Of a DNA stretch of 35,711 nucleotides, positions 6,755-15,191 are shown one piece after another. The notes under the pieces were generated by a model. The model worked only from the letters and a program-made list of their open reading frames with translations, searched no databases and was not told the DNA's origin. The stretch comes from an uncultured Desulfovibrio sp. Lineage in GTDB: Bacteria; Desulfobacterota; Desulfovibrionia; Desulfovibrionales; Desulfovibrionaceae. A program made the translations under genes and the position numbers. Numbering within the stretch: position 1 is the first letter of the stretch; each line of letters starts with the position of its first letter. The stretch covers positions 1 to 35,711 of the forward strand of contig CAMQVJ010000023.1 of NCBI GenBank assembly GCA_947038175.1. Reading direction: 5' to 3'.

Positions 6755-7786
6755 TTAAGAAGCAATTTTTATTGCCTTAGAATATAAAAGTAATTCTAAT
6801 AATTTTGCAACGGGCAAGCCTGCCACCGTATCCCAAGAGCCCTGAATACCATCAGAAAGAAACATTCCAACACCTTGTATACCATAAGAACCTGCTTTAT
6901 CCATAGGGTCACCAGTTCGTATATAGGCTTCCAAAAGAGGCGTTGACCAGGGTGCAAAGTGGACAAAGGCAATATCAGTAAAAGCATAAACACAATTATT
7001 TTTTAAATCAACGACGCAAACCGAAGTGAGCACCCTATGCTTACGCCCAACCATACAACGCAACATACGCAGCGCATCCGCTTCATCATGCGGCTTACCT
7101 AATATTTCATCCCCAAGGGCAACAATAGTATCCGCTGTTATCAAAAAAAGATTTTCTGTATGCTCTGACTGTTCCGTACTCGCAGAATTTGAATCTGTTG
7201 ACACCATTGAATCTGCTGAATATGTTGGAGATATGGGATATATGCCTTGCGCAATCCTATCTTCTTGAAAAACATGTTTTTCCACTGCATAGGATAAATT
7301 AAGAATCTCTTTTTTATCCGTATTCAAGAGAACATCAAAAGAAAAAGGAGAATCAGCCCTACTGGTAGGGAGAGAGGAGTCAGAACACGGCTTAGGATAA
7401 ACAAAAAGATTAAGAGCATGCATAGCATCAAGCGCTTTGCTCAACGCCATACGGGAAACATAATGTTCTGGTGTTTCTGAATTTTTGGGTCTGTCTTCCG
7501 TATCGTCTTTAGCCACCACCCCACATTGCGTGTCGAGAGATGCACTATCGCAAGAAAATTCCGACAAAACAGAAAAATCGGGTGTGGATTCAAAAAAGCT
7601 TTCTCCATTTCCCGTACTATTTTCCGTACTATTTTCTAAATTATGTTCTGCGTTATTTTCCTTTTGCGTCAAAAGCATATCACGCAAAAGGAAATAACGA
7701 ATACCCAAATCTTTCAAAAACTTTTGTCGTCGTGGAGACTGAGAGGACAGAACAATCCGCCCCGATGTATGAAAAAGATTAACCAT
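6755..7786 (-). CDS. maf: Maf-family nucleotide pyrophosphatase with two large insertions
   Basis: Maf proteins hydrolyse non-canonical or pyrimidine nucleoside triphosphates and affect septation. The family core is intact: SSQSPRRQKFL (14-24), YVSRMALSKALDAM (109-122), TADTIV with Asp219, LGKP (229-232), HRVLTSVCV, and DKAGSYGIQG with SWDTVAGLP at the end. Total length is 343 residues against about 190-210 normally. The extra sequence is in two hydrophilic Ser/Glu/Asn-rich blocks, about 39-105 and 122-213, the first containing ENSTENSTGN. The reading frame is continuous, so this is insertion rather than decay. The gene starts six bases after the upstream unknown gene, indicating cotranscription. 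There is no clear ribosome site, so coupling is likely. Confidence 0.9.
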   Translation of the reverse strand: MVNLFHTSGRIVLSSQSPRRQKFLKDLGIRYFLLRDMLLTQKENNAEHNLENSTENSTGNGESFFESTPDFSVLSEFSCDSASLDTQCGVVAKDDTEDRPKNSETPEHYVSRMALSKALDAMHALNLFVYPKPCSDSSLPTSRADSPFSFDVLLNTDKKEILNLSYAVEKHVFQEDRIAQGIYPISPTYSADSMVSTDSNSASTEQSEHTENLFLITADTIVALGDEILGKPHDEADALRMLRCMVGRKHRVLTSVCVVDLKNNCVYAFTDIAFVHFAPWSTPLLEAYIRTGDPMDKAGSYGIQGVGMFLSDGIQGSWDTVAGLPVAKLLELLLYSKAIKIAS

Positions 7787-7792
7787 TATAGA

Positions 7793-8773
7793 CTACGACT
7801 TTTTTACGCCTTTAGGCATAACGTGTTCAGGAGCTTTTTCTATTTTTTTCTTAGAAGTTTTCTTCGCTTCTGTTGCTTCCTGTGCTGTGCCGTTTTGTTC
7901 AGCTTGTCCTGCTAAATCAATTGTACCCGTCATGTCTGTTGGGTCAGCGTCAATAACACGCCCTTGCAACCAAAAAAGCAAGTCAACTTCGTCCCCTTCC
8001 TTAGGTTCATAGCCCTTTTGGCAAACGAATTCTGATGCATACATCATAAGATTTAAAAACTGCTTTTGACCGAAAGTAACAACAAAACGATTAATTTTAA
8101 CTTCGCCATTTTCAGGTCCAAAATTAAAACTTTCAGGCTTTTTAACAGTAGCACGAGCTTGATATTCCCCAGCAACACCCGTAGGCGCTAAAATACGTTG
8201 ACCTTTCAAATCCATCTTCAAAGAAGGAGCGTCAAGTCTTGTTTTACCTGGGTTTTCTTGAAGCCATGCAGCGACATACGCTTCATATTGCGGGCCATTC
8301 GTAACAGTCAGCTCATCAAGCAAGGCGGGGCGAACAGCAAGGCAAAGGCCTGCCATATAAAATGTTTGTGTCACGCCTTCTGTCAAATCTGTTTGTTTAT
8401 CACGGAAATAAAGGGGGTCATAAAACCAAAGTAGCTCTTCTGTTTCACCAATTGCGCACGCAACTTCGCCCTCAATACCATTCGCCCATGTGTGGGTTTT
8501 TTCCACAGCAAGCTCATTTGAAATACCTTCAAGGAAAGGAAAAACAGAACAAGGTGATAGTTTTTCTTCAGGCTTACCTGTTATAATAATCGCTCCACGC
8601 AAGAGAGATTCTTGAGGCCACGCAAGGAGCATATGCTCTGCCTTACTATTCTTCACACCCCAAGCAGGACGAGTCCCACCCTTTTGGGCTATAACTCCCA
8701 TCATTGCAGGAATTTCTTTTACATCTTTAATGATAGTAGCCAAAGGTCTACCTAAACTTTCTATATGTTTCAT
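7793..8773 (-). CDS. Conserved-looking protein of unknown function upstream of maf
   Basis: A 326-residue soluble protein that I cannot assign. It has a Trp- and Phe-rich core (AWPQESLLRGAIIIT, LLWFYDPLYF) that resembles a compact globular domain, and a Lys/Ala-rich charged tail (about 295-326). No signal peptide or membrane segment is seen. ATG 8773 is preferred over the upstream TTG because AAGGA lies seven bases before it. A TATAAT-like -10 (8804-8809 on the minus strand) lies upstream, with no good -35. The short gap to maf suggests an operon. Composition matches its neighbours. Confidence 0.75.
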   Translation of the reverse strand: MKHIESLGRPLATIIKDVKEIPAMMGVIAQKGGTRPAWGVKNSKAEHMLLAWPQESLLRGAIIITGKPEEKLSPCSVFPFLEGISNELAVEKTHTWANGIEGEVACAIGETEELLWFYDPLYFRDKQTDLTEGVTQTFYMAGLCLAVRPALLDELTVTNGPQYEAYVAAWLQENPGKTRLDAPSLKMDLKGQRILAPTGVAGEYQARATVKKPESFNFGPENGEVKINRFVVTFGQKQFLNLMMYASEFVCQKGYEPKEGDEVDLLFWLQGRVIDADPTDMTGTIDLAGQAEQNGTAQEATEAKKTSKKKIEKAPEHVMPKGVKKS

Positions 8774-8962
8774 TCTTATTTCCTTATCAACGGAATTTTT
8801 CAAATTATAGAGAATAACACAACATACGTGTACAACATAGTTTATAACAATTTTTTTATATAAGGTCTATCTCATATTAAAAAAGTTTGAAAATAAAAAA
8901 TTTGTTTTTATTTTATCAATAAATTACAACATATTAGGGTTTTCGAAATAAACAAACATTAC

Positions 8963-8991
8963 TTGGCAATACATCATGCTTCTGCTATATT
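8963..8991 (+). promoter_or_regulatory. Sigma70-type promoter of the DEAD-box helicase gene
   Basis: TTGGCA (8963-8968), a 17-base spacer and TATATT (8986-8991). It would give a leader of about 100 bases before the helicase start. Confidence 0.7.
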
Positions 8992-9011
8992 GAAAAAGTT
9001 GGGGTAATTAT

Positions 9012-9086
9012 ATGACCTCCACGCAAGAACAACCACTAAGGTTGAATCACAAATCTAAACGCACCCAAAAATACAACAGGTGCTAA
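9012..9086 (+). CDS. Possible 24-codon leader ORF before the helicase
   Basis: ATG 9012 opens a short frame ending TAA at 9084-9086, 13 bases before the helicase start, in a different frame. It lies shortly after the promoter and follows a GGGG stretch (9001-9004). The peptide is basic (ends HKSKRTQKYNRC). It may be a regulatory leader or chance. Confidence 0.25.
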   Translation: MTSTQEQPLRLNHKSKRTQKYNRC

Positions 9087-9099
9087 CAAATCGAGCAAA

Positions 9100-11001
9100 A
9101 TGAAAGACTACACAAGCAATTCTCCCGAGAAAGGTAGAAAGACAAGATCCTCAGGCAAACCTGCTGGATCAAACGACAGATTCGAACGCCCTGCTGACAG
9201 ATTCGAGAAAAGAACCGAGCACCCTGCGGACAGATTCGAGAAAAGAACCGAACGCACTGGCGACAGATTTGAAAAAAGACCTGAGCGCCCTGGCGACAGA
9301 TTTGAAAGAAGACCTGATCGCCCTGGCGACAGATTCGAAAAAAGACCTGAGCGCTCTGGCGACAGATTCGAAAAAAGAACTGACCGAAGCGAAGGCGCAC
9401 CAAGCGAAAACAGAAGCTACGATATGGACAGAGTGAATAATCCCCTGAACAGATCAAGAAAGCCAGGCCAAAAACCACAAGGCTCATTCTCAAAGTCCAA
9501 CGGTTCAAGCAAACGCTCTTCGTCTCCACAAAGACAATTCGACAAGCCAAAAGCTCCACCTTTTGAAGTTAAAGCTCCAGAAACCCCACTTGATCCTATG
9601 AATCTTACCGACCTAAGCCCTGCTCTTCAAGAAGCATGCGCTAAAGCTGGCTGGACAGAGCTGACTCCCGTCCAATCGCATACTTTGCCGTACATCATGG
9701 CAAAACAAGATATGATGGTCCAATCCCGCACAGGAAGTGGTAAAACAGGCGCTTATCTTATACCGACTTTTACACAAATTTCTCCTGAAAGAAGAGAATG
9801 CCAAGCCCTTATTATTGTACCAACAAGAGAGCTCGCTCTCCAAGTTGAACAAGAAGCAAGAAGTCTTTTTGACACAAATGTTATAAGAATTGCCGCTGTT
9901 TACGGTGGTGTTGCTTATGGTAAACAATTGGACGCCCTACAAAGAGGCGCTCATATTGTTATAGGAACTCCTGGGCGTGTGCTTGACCACCTTTTGAAAA
10001 GAACTCTTGTGCTTGATAATTTACGTGTGCTTATCTTTGATGAAGCTGACCGTATGCTTTCTATTGGTTTTTACCCTGACATGAAAGAAATTCAGCGCTA
10101 TTTGCCTAAGAAAGATCTTTTAGTGAATCTTTTCTCTGCAACATACCCACCAAGAGTTTTACAATTAGCAAGTGAATTTTTACATCAACCACAAATGCTT
10201 AGTCTTTCTCAAGGGCAAGTTCACGTTGCCACAAGCCAACATTTCTATTGTGAATGTGGCACAATGGAAAAAGACAGAAGCCTTGTGCGTATCATTGAAA
10301 AAGAAAATCCTGCCTCCGCCATTATCTTTTGTAACACAAAAGCAAATGTCCATTATGTAACCAGTGTCCTACAAGGCTTTGGCTATAATGCGGACGAACT
10401 TTCTGCCGATCTTTCTCAAGCACGCAGAGAGCAAGTGCTCAAGCGCCTACGCAGAGGAGACATTCGTTTTCTCGTTGCCACAGACGTCGCAGCTCGAGGT
10501 ATTGACGTTCCCGATCTTTCACACGTATTCCTTTATGAACCGCCAGACGATAGAGAATCCTATATCCATAGAGCAGGCAGAACAGGAAGAGCCGGTGCAG
10601 CTGGAACAGTTATATCCCTTGTCGATATCATGCAGAAATTGGAAATGATACGCATTGCCAAATTCTATAAAATCGACATCTCGGCTATAAAAGCTCCAAC
10701 TGAAGATGAAATTGCTAAAATCAGCAGCGACAGAATGGTTTCTTTACTAGAAACAAAAAGACGTTTGGCCACAGGCCTAGAGCTTGAAAGAGCTAAGCGC
10801 TTTTTACCTCTCGTAAAAGACATTATAAAAAATGCAGAAGAATCAGAGCAGCTCATGCTTTTGGCACTTATTTTAGACAGCGATTATCAAAAATCTTTGG
10901 GTGTAACAAAAAGCACATCCCTAGAAAATGCGCCGCCTGAAGTGGAAAAACCACAAGAACCAAGACACTTTAGCAGACACGGTTCAAGAAATAGACGATA
11001 A
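9100..11001 (+). CDS. DEAD-box ATP-dependent RNA helicase with repeat-rich N-terminal tail
   Basis: A 633-residue RNA helicase that unwinds RNA duplexes, likely in ribosome assembly or RNA turnover. All motifs are present: Q-motif region (LTPVQSHTLPY), I (SRTGSGKT), Ia (PTRELALQ), Ib (TPGRVLD), II (DEAD), III (SAT), IV (IIFCNTK), V (ATDVAARGID), VI (HRAGRTGRAG). The catalytic core spans about 175-530. The first 170 residues are disordered-looking; residues 26-98 are an 11-residue repeat of the type DRFEKRTEHPA. The C-terminal part (530-633) is short and not clearly an RNA-recognition domain. The start has only weak GAG upstream, and the leader ORF may matter. It precedes an unknown gene and trmI. 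Confidence 0.93.
   Translation: MKDYTSNSPEKGRKTRSSGKPAGSNDRFERPADRFEKRTEHPADRFEKRTERTGDRFEKRPERPGDRFERRPDRPGDRFEKRPERSGDRFEKRTDRSEGAPSENRSYDMDRVNNPLNRSRKPGQKPQGSFSKSNGSSKRSSSPQRQFDKPKAPPFEVKAPETPLDPMNLTDLSPALQEACAKAGWTELTPVQSHTLPYIMAKQDMMVQSRTGSGKTGAYLIPTFTQISPERRECQALIIVPTRELALQVEQEARSLFDTNVIRIAAVYGGVAYGKQLDALQRGAHIVIGTPGRVLDHLLKRTLVLDNLRVLIFDEADRMLSIGFYPDMKEIQRYLPKKDLLVNLFSATYPPRVLQLASEFLHQPQMLSLSQGQVHVATSQHFYCECGTMEKDRSLVRIIEKENPASAIIFCNTKANVHYVTSVLQGFGYNADELSADLSQARREQVLKRLRRGDIRFLVATDVAARGIDVPDLSHVFLYEPPDDRESYIHRAGRTGRAGAAGTVISLVDIMQKLEMIRIAKFYKIDISAIKAPTEDEIAKISSDRMVSLLETKRRLATGLELERAKRFLPLVKDIIKNAEESEQLMLLALILDSDYQKSLGVTKSTSLENAPPEVEKPQEPRHFSRHGSRNRR
9196..9393 (+). repeat. 33-bp in-frame tandem repeat, six units, in the helicase gene
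   Basis: Six units encode 11 residues each, consensus DRFEKRxERxG (residues 33-98). A shorter 7-residue unit precedes them. Differences between units are scattered, so the array is old or diverging. It encodes a mixed-charge tail. Confidence 0.9.
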
Positions 11002-11031
11002 CAGATCATAAAAGTAAATTGAGATAAACTA

Positions 11032-11508
11032 ATGCCTGATTCACCGGATATTGAAAAACTTGATAGCTTCTATAACGAAGTCATAGCCAACTTTACGGGG
11101 CTTCTGACTTCTTTTAACTATAAAGAAGATATCCAGTTATTAGGCATTAGCAAATTCAATTTTTGCCAAAGAAAGAATATGGTCATGGAACTAGAAGGGC
11201 TTTATGTCGCCCTTTGGAACATGGCCTTATCTCAATCATTTCCCAATGATTACGTGTTTATTTTAGACAAATTTATGGAGACGGAACTTCCTAAGAGATG
11301 CAGGAAAAATCAACTGCCTCTGCAAAAAAAACGCATAAAAGATTATGTAGAACTTATTGATACTAACACAGATACAAGCTTTGCTCCCGTTAGTCATCAT
11401 ATTCTATCTTTATTGCAAATAGAAGAAGATCAGTTTCGCAGTATGAATCTGAAAATAGCCCTCCATATTCGCAGTGTTTATAAATATATTTTCGATAGAC
11501 TTTTTTAA
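11032..11508 (+). CDS. Protein of unknown function between the helicase and trmI genes
   Basis: A 158-residue predominantly helical soluble protein; I do not recognise it. It has no signal, membrane segment or obvious motif, although two Cys (CQRK and RCRK) are present. It begins 30 bases after the helicase stop and ends 25 bases before trmI, all in one direction, so a three-gene transcript is likely. A role in RNA metabolism is a guess from neighbours. The ribosome site is weak (GAG). Confidence 0.65.
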   Translation: MPDSPDIEKLDSFYNEVIANFTGLLTSFNYKEDIQLLGISKFNFCQRKNMVMELEGLYVALWNMALSQSFPNDYVFILDKFMETELPKRCRKNQLPLQKKRIKDYVELIDTNTDTSFAPVSHHILSLLQIEEDQFRSMNLKIALHIRSVYKYIFDRLF

Positions 11509-11533
11509 ATAGCAAAAGACAAGGATTCTTCAC

Positions 11534-12448
11534 ATGCTTCAATACGGAGACTTAGTTTGCATTGTTTCAGTGCGTGGAAAAAGAAAATTACATCGCGTAC
11601 TTGAAAGAGAAAATTGGCACACTCAACACGGCGTTATTGACATGACAGAGATTGTCAAGACAGAGTATGGCTCCGAAGTCAAAAGCTCTTTAGGTGTCCC
11701 CTTTCGTGTGGAACGCCCTCAATTACATGACCTTATCATGGGAATAAAACGCCAAACACAAATAATGTACCCCAAAGATATGGGCATTATTTGTATGAAA
11801 CTTGGCGTCGGAAACGGAAGAACTATCCTAGAAGCCGGTAGCGGTTCTGGTGGTTTTACCATTGCTCTTTCTTGGTTCTCAGGTCATGGACATGTCCACA
11901 GTTATGAAGCTAGAGAAGAATTTCACACCCTCGCAAAACGAAATGTGGAATGGGCTGGCGTTGGTCAAAATGTCACCTTTCACGTAAGAGATATTGAAAA
12001 TGGCTTCGGTCTCAATGACCCGCAAATTCTCAATGGCAAAAAAGCCGACGCTCTCTTCCTCGATGTGAGAACTCCTTGGGATTATCTTGAACACGCCCTT
12101 GAAGCTCTCGTACCTGGTGCGCCCATAGCTTTCCTATTGCCCTGCATTGATCAAGTATCTAAGCTCCTACTTGCCCTCGAAAAACTTCCCTTTGAAAGTA
12201 CAGAAGTTCTTGAAGTTCTCGTTCGACCTTGGAAAGCCATCCCAGAAAGATTACGCCCTGCCGACCGCATGTGCGCTCACACCTGCTTCCTCGTGTTCAC
12301 AAAACACCAAGAACGCAGCGAAGATTGGGACAAAAATCTCACCCTCGGCACAAGAGAACGCAAACAACAAGCCGCAAGAGAAAAAAGACTTGGCTCTTAT
12401 GAAGATTCAGATGCCCATGATATGGACGACATGAATACTTTTGAATAA
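11534..12448 (+). CDS. trmI: tRNA (adenine-58-N1)-methyltransferase, TrmI/GCD14 type
   Basis: A 304-residue SAM-dependent enzyme that makes m1A58 in the T loop of tRNA. The N-terminal beta-rich segment (about 1-60) is followed by the family signature RQTQIMYPKDMG, the SAM loop EAGSGSGGFT, an acidic residue at the end of strand 2 (SYEAREE), and FLDVRTPW as the active-site motif. The C-terminal RPADRMCAHTCFLVF is typical. The last 45 residues are charged and non-conserved. AAGGA lies eight bases before ATG 11534. The annotation as TrmI rather than another class I methylase is well supported by these motifs. Confidence 0.9.
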   Translation: MLQYGDLVCIVSVRGKRKLHRVLERENWHTQHGVIDMTEIVKTEYGSEVKSSLGVPFRVERPQLHDLIMGIKRQTQIMYPKDMGIICMKLGVGNGRTILEAGSGSGGFTIALSWFSGHGHVHSYEAREEFHTLAKRNVEWAGVGQNVTFHVRDIENGFGLNDPQILNGKKADALFLDVRTPWDYLEHALEALVPGAPIAFLLPCIDQVSKLLLALEKLPFESTEVLEVLVRPWKAIPERLRPADRMCAHTCFLVFTKHQERSEDWDKNLTLGTRERKQQAAREKRLGSYEDSDAHDMDDMNTFE

Positions 12449-12483
12449 AACTTGTTTTTTGTTTTAGGTTTATTTTATTTTTT

Positions 12484-12545
12484 GGGGGAGTAAAACTCCC
12501 CCCTCACATTACTTTTTCAAATAAATTTGAAAAAGATTATTTTTT
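12484..12545 (+). terminator. Tandem hairpins after trmI, probable terminator
   Basis: GGGGGAG/CTCCCCC (12484-12490 and 12496-12502, loop TAAAA) is followed by a perfect 11-bp palindromic stem CTTTTTCAAAT (12512-12522) with 12525-12535, then a T-rich run to 12545. A related weaker stem CTTTTTC/GAAAAAG lies at 12637-12660, close to the next gene start. Confidence 0.55.
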
Positions 12546-12688
12546 ATCTAGTTTTTACTTTTTATTTTTCAAATAAATTCAATGCACTCATTTCTTATTC
12601 TCTTTTGTCCTCGCTGTGTCGCTCGCACACATCGCACTTTTTCAAATTTTCGAGAAAAAGATTAAATAACTAACCCCATTATATATCT

Positions 12689-14695
12689 ATGAATATTACA
12701 TTACAAAATATTTCGAAAGCTTATGGCGGCCGTGACATTCTCAATGATTTCTCTTTAGACATTGTTGATGGCATGCGTCTTTGCGTTTGCGGTCCTAACG
12801 GGTGCGGCAAATCGACTCTTATTCGTATCATGGCGGACTCTTCCCCTCCCGATTCTGGTCGAGTTATCACTCCCAAAGGTTGTCGTTTAGGCTATGTTGA
12901 GCAAATCATTGAAGAAGATGAGCTCGACACTGACCTTTTATTATGGGTGCAATCCGCCCTACCTGACTGGAGTGAGTTTTGGAAAGAATGGGACATAGCG
13001 CAAGAAAATGGTGACCAAGGGCTTTTGAACAGCCTCATGGAAAAGCAACACGACATTGAAGCCCGTTATGGTTACAATCCTGAGCAAAAAGCACAAACCG
13101 TTCTCTCTGGGCTGGGTTTTAGCCGTAGTAAATGGTCCATGAGTTTGCGACAATTATCAGGTGGTTGGCGTGAAAGAGCAAAATTAGCACGAGTACTGGT
13201 TGCTGGTGCCGATGTTCTTCTTCTTGATGAACCAACAAACCACCTTGACTTAGACGCTGTAGAATGGCTCGAAGATTTTTTACTCAATTTCCAAGGTTCT
13301 CTAGTTTTTGTTGCCCACGATAGAGTTTTCATGGATCATATCAGTTCCCATGTCCTTTATATGGGGGGATCAAAACCAATCATCAAAAAGGCAACCTTCA
13401 CGCAATTTTTAGAAATGCAAGACGAACTTGATGAACAAAGAGAACGAGAAGTAAAAAAATTAACGGAAGCCATTGATCATAAAATGGATTTTGTCAGACG
13501 CTTTAAAGCAAAAGCAACCAAAGCAAGACAAGCCACTTCCCGTCAAAAGCAAGCAAAAAAACTCGAAAAAGAATTAGAACAATATCAGCCCGAAGCAAAG
13601 CGAAGGGAACTCTCTTTTAAATGGCCTGAAGCCACAAAAAGCGAAAGAACTGTTCTCACAACGACAAACCTTACTTTTCAATTCCCCGACGGTGGAACTC
13701 TTTGGGCACCGCTCACTTTCAACCTCACAAGAGGCCAACGAGTGGGTTTAGTTGGGCATAACGGTTGCGGTAAATCTACTTTGCTTAAAATTTTAGCTGG
13801 TAGACTTGCACGAACAGCGGGTGATTTAACTATCAGTAATCTCACACGCCTTGGTTATTATAGCCAACAACAAACAGAAACTTTAGAATTATCTGGCACG
13901 GTACTTGGCGAAATGCGCCGCTTATCTGACCATCGTAGCACCGAAGAAGAACTAAAGAGTGTGCTTGGTCTTTTCTTGCTTGGACAAAATTATTTTGACC
14001 GCTCCATCGCCGCACTTTCGGGCGGAGAAAGAAGCAGGCTCACTCTTGCGCTTCTTTTTATCGCACGTTGTAATTTTCTTATTTTAGATGAACCAACCAA
14101 CCACCTAGATCTTGAAAGCCGAGAAGCCCTTACGGAAGCGCTAGATAGCTACGAAGGAACGCTCTTGGTTGTAGCCCACGATAGGCATCTACTTTCAACA
14201 ACGGTGGACGAAATTTGGGAAGTAACGGAAAAAGGCTTCGTCATATATAAAGAAGGCTTTGACGAATACGAGGCTGCAAGACAACAAGATAAAATTACGA
14301 AAAAAAATACAACAAAATCTCTGAGTGTTGCCGATAAAGAAAATGATCCACACGCTCTTTCTGGTGGAAAAACAGGGCTTTCTCGAGAAGAACTTAAACG
14401 AGTAAAAAGAGAACAAGGTGCACTTCGTAATGCCCTTTCAAAGCAAATAAAACCCTTGCAAACCCAGTATGAATCCATGGAAAAAAACATGGAAAATACC
14501 TTTGCAAAACAAGCGGAACTTGAAAGCTTACTGGCTCAACCTGAAGTATACGAAGACGGAAAAAGAGCCTCTGCCCTACTGAGAGACTTTCACGATATTC
14601 AAATGAAAGCAGAAAAAGAATTAGAAGAATTAGCGAGTCTTGAAGCAAAAATAACAGAAATGAAAAATAAAGCTAAAGCACTTGAGGATGACTAA
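12689..14695 (+). CDS. ABC-F family ATPase (Uup/EttA-like), ribosome-associated
   Basis: A 668-residue soluble protein with two ABC ATPase domains and no membrane segments, the ABC-F layout. Walker A motifs are GPNGCGKST (about 35-43) and GHNGCGKST; signatures are LSGGWRERAKLA and LSGGERSRLTLA; both Walker B regions read LLDEPTNHLD or ILDEPTNHLD. The domains are joined by a charged linker (about 240-305) rich in Lys/Glu/Arg. The C-terminal 100 residues are a predicted coiled coil, as in Uup. Such proteins bind the ribosomal E site or act on stalled ribosomes or DNA junctions. No ribosome site is visible before ATG 12689. Which subfamily it belongs to cannot be decided by eye. Confidence 0.9.
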   Translation: MNITLQNISKAYGGRDILNDFSLDIVDGMRLCVCGPNGCGKSTLIRIMADSSPPDSGRVITPKGCRLGYVEQIIEEDELDTDLLLWVQSALPDWSEFWKEWDIAQENGDQGLLNSLMEKQHDIEARYGYNPEQKAQTVLSGLGFSRSKWSMSLRQLSGGWRERAKLARVLVAGADVLLLDEPTNHLDLDAVEWLEDFLLNFQGSLVFVAHDRVFMDHISSHVLYMGGSKPIIKKATFTQFLEMQDELDEQREREVKKLTEAIDHKMDFVRRFKAKATKARQATSRQKQAKKLEKELEQYQPEAKRRELSFKWPEATKSERTVLTTTNLTFQFPDGGTLWAPLTFNLTRGQRVGLVGHNGCGKSTLLKILAGRLARTAGDLTISNLTRLGYYSQQQTETLELSGTVLGEMRRLSDHRSTEEELKSVLGLFLLGQNYFDRSIAALSGGERSRLTLALLFIARCNFLILDEPTNHLDLESREALTEALDSYEGTLLVVAHDRHLLSTTVDEIWEVTEKGFVIYKEGFDEYEAARQQDKITKKNTTKSLSVADKENDPHALSGGKTGLSREELKRVKREQGALRNALSKQIKPLQTQYESMEKNMENTFAKQAELESLLAQPEVYEDGKRASALLRDFHDIQMKAEKELEELASLEAKITEMKNKAKALEDD

Positions 14696-14746
14696 AAACA
14701 CGTCAAACTACGAGCACATATTAATTTCAATCTATAAATACTCACA

Positions 14747-14784
14747 AAATCATGGATTTCCAAAAAAAATCATGGATTTCCAAA
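14747..14784. repeat. 20-bp period direct repeat, two units
   Basis: AAATCATGGATTTCCAAA occurs at 14747-14764 and 14767-14784. It lies just before the terminator of the ABC-F gene. Confidence 0.8.
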
Positions 14785-14800
14785 GAAATTATTAACCCAA

Positions 14801-14826
14801 AAAACACCCTTTAACGAGGGTGTTTT
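14801..14826. terminator. Terminator after the ABC-F gene
   Basis: AAAACACCCT (14801-14810) pairs perfectly with AGGGTGTTTT (14817-14826) around loop TTAACG. The stem carries its own T-run and could work in both directions. Confidence 0.75.
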
Positions 14827-15034
14827 CTTGATTTAAAAGACATGATGCCCTTTTTGCTGTCCCTTTGCGTAATTACTCGCTGTGTTCCTAAACGAAAACG
14901 ACTACGGCGCATTTCAATTTATTTCGTTAAGGAATCTAAATTCCCCTTCCAGTCCACTTCGCTCTTTTGAGTATATGTCCACATTACGTATTTCTTGTAA
15001 ACAAAGCCTACAAAAATACTACCCTATGAGGTTT

Positions 15035-15086
15035 CCAAAGGACATCATGTCCTTTGGTGGAGAGCGCGAGAGGCAAAGCCTCTCGC
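15035..15086. repeat. Two adjacent perfect hairpins in a gene-free stretch
   Basis: CCAAAGGACAT (15035-15045) pairs with 15047-15057 around a single C. GCGAGAGGC (15066-15074) pairs with GCCTCTCGC (15078-15086) around AAA. The region 14830-15190 otherwise shows only an unconvincing 92-codon open frame. The second stem is related to the terminator at 27261-27297. Confidence 0.6.
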
Positions 15087-15191
15087 ATCAGAAAAAATAT
15101 TATAATGCAAAATTAGGGTGCCCCCTCTATAAAAATCATTATATGCAATTCCAAGTCTAGCTTTCTAAAATAAGTTAAGTTATAATGCCAC

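Noticed and set aside
9083..9559. Long minus-strand open frame with repeated FFRICRQ-type units
   Set aside because: It is the antisense shadow of the 33-bp tandem repeat in the helicase gene; the plus-strand frame has all helicase motifs.
14882..15160. 92-codon plus-strand frame
   Set aside because: No start signal, overlaps two perfect hairpins, and composition is unlike a protein.
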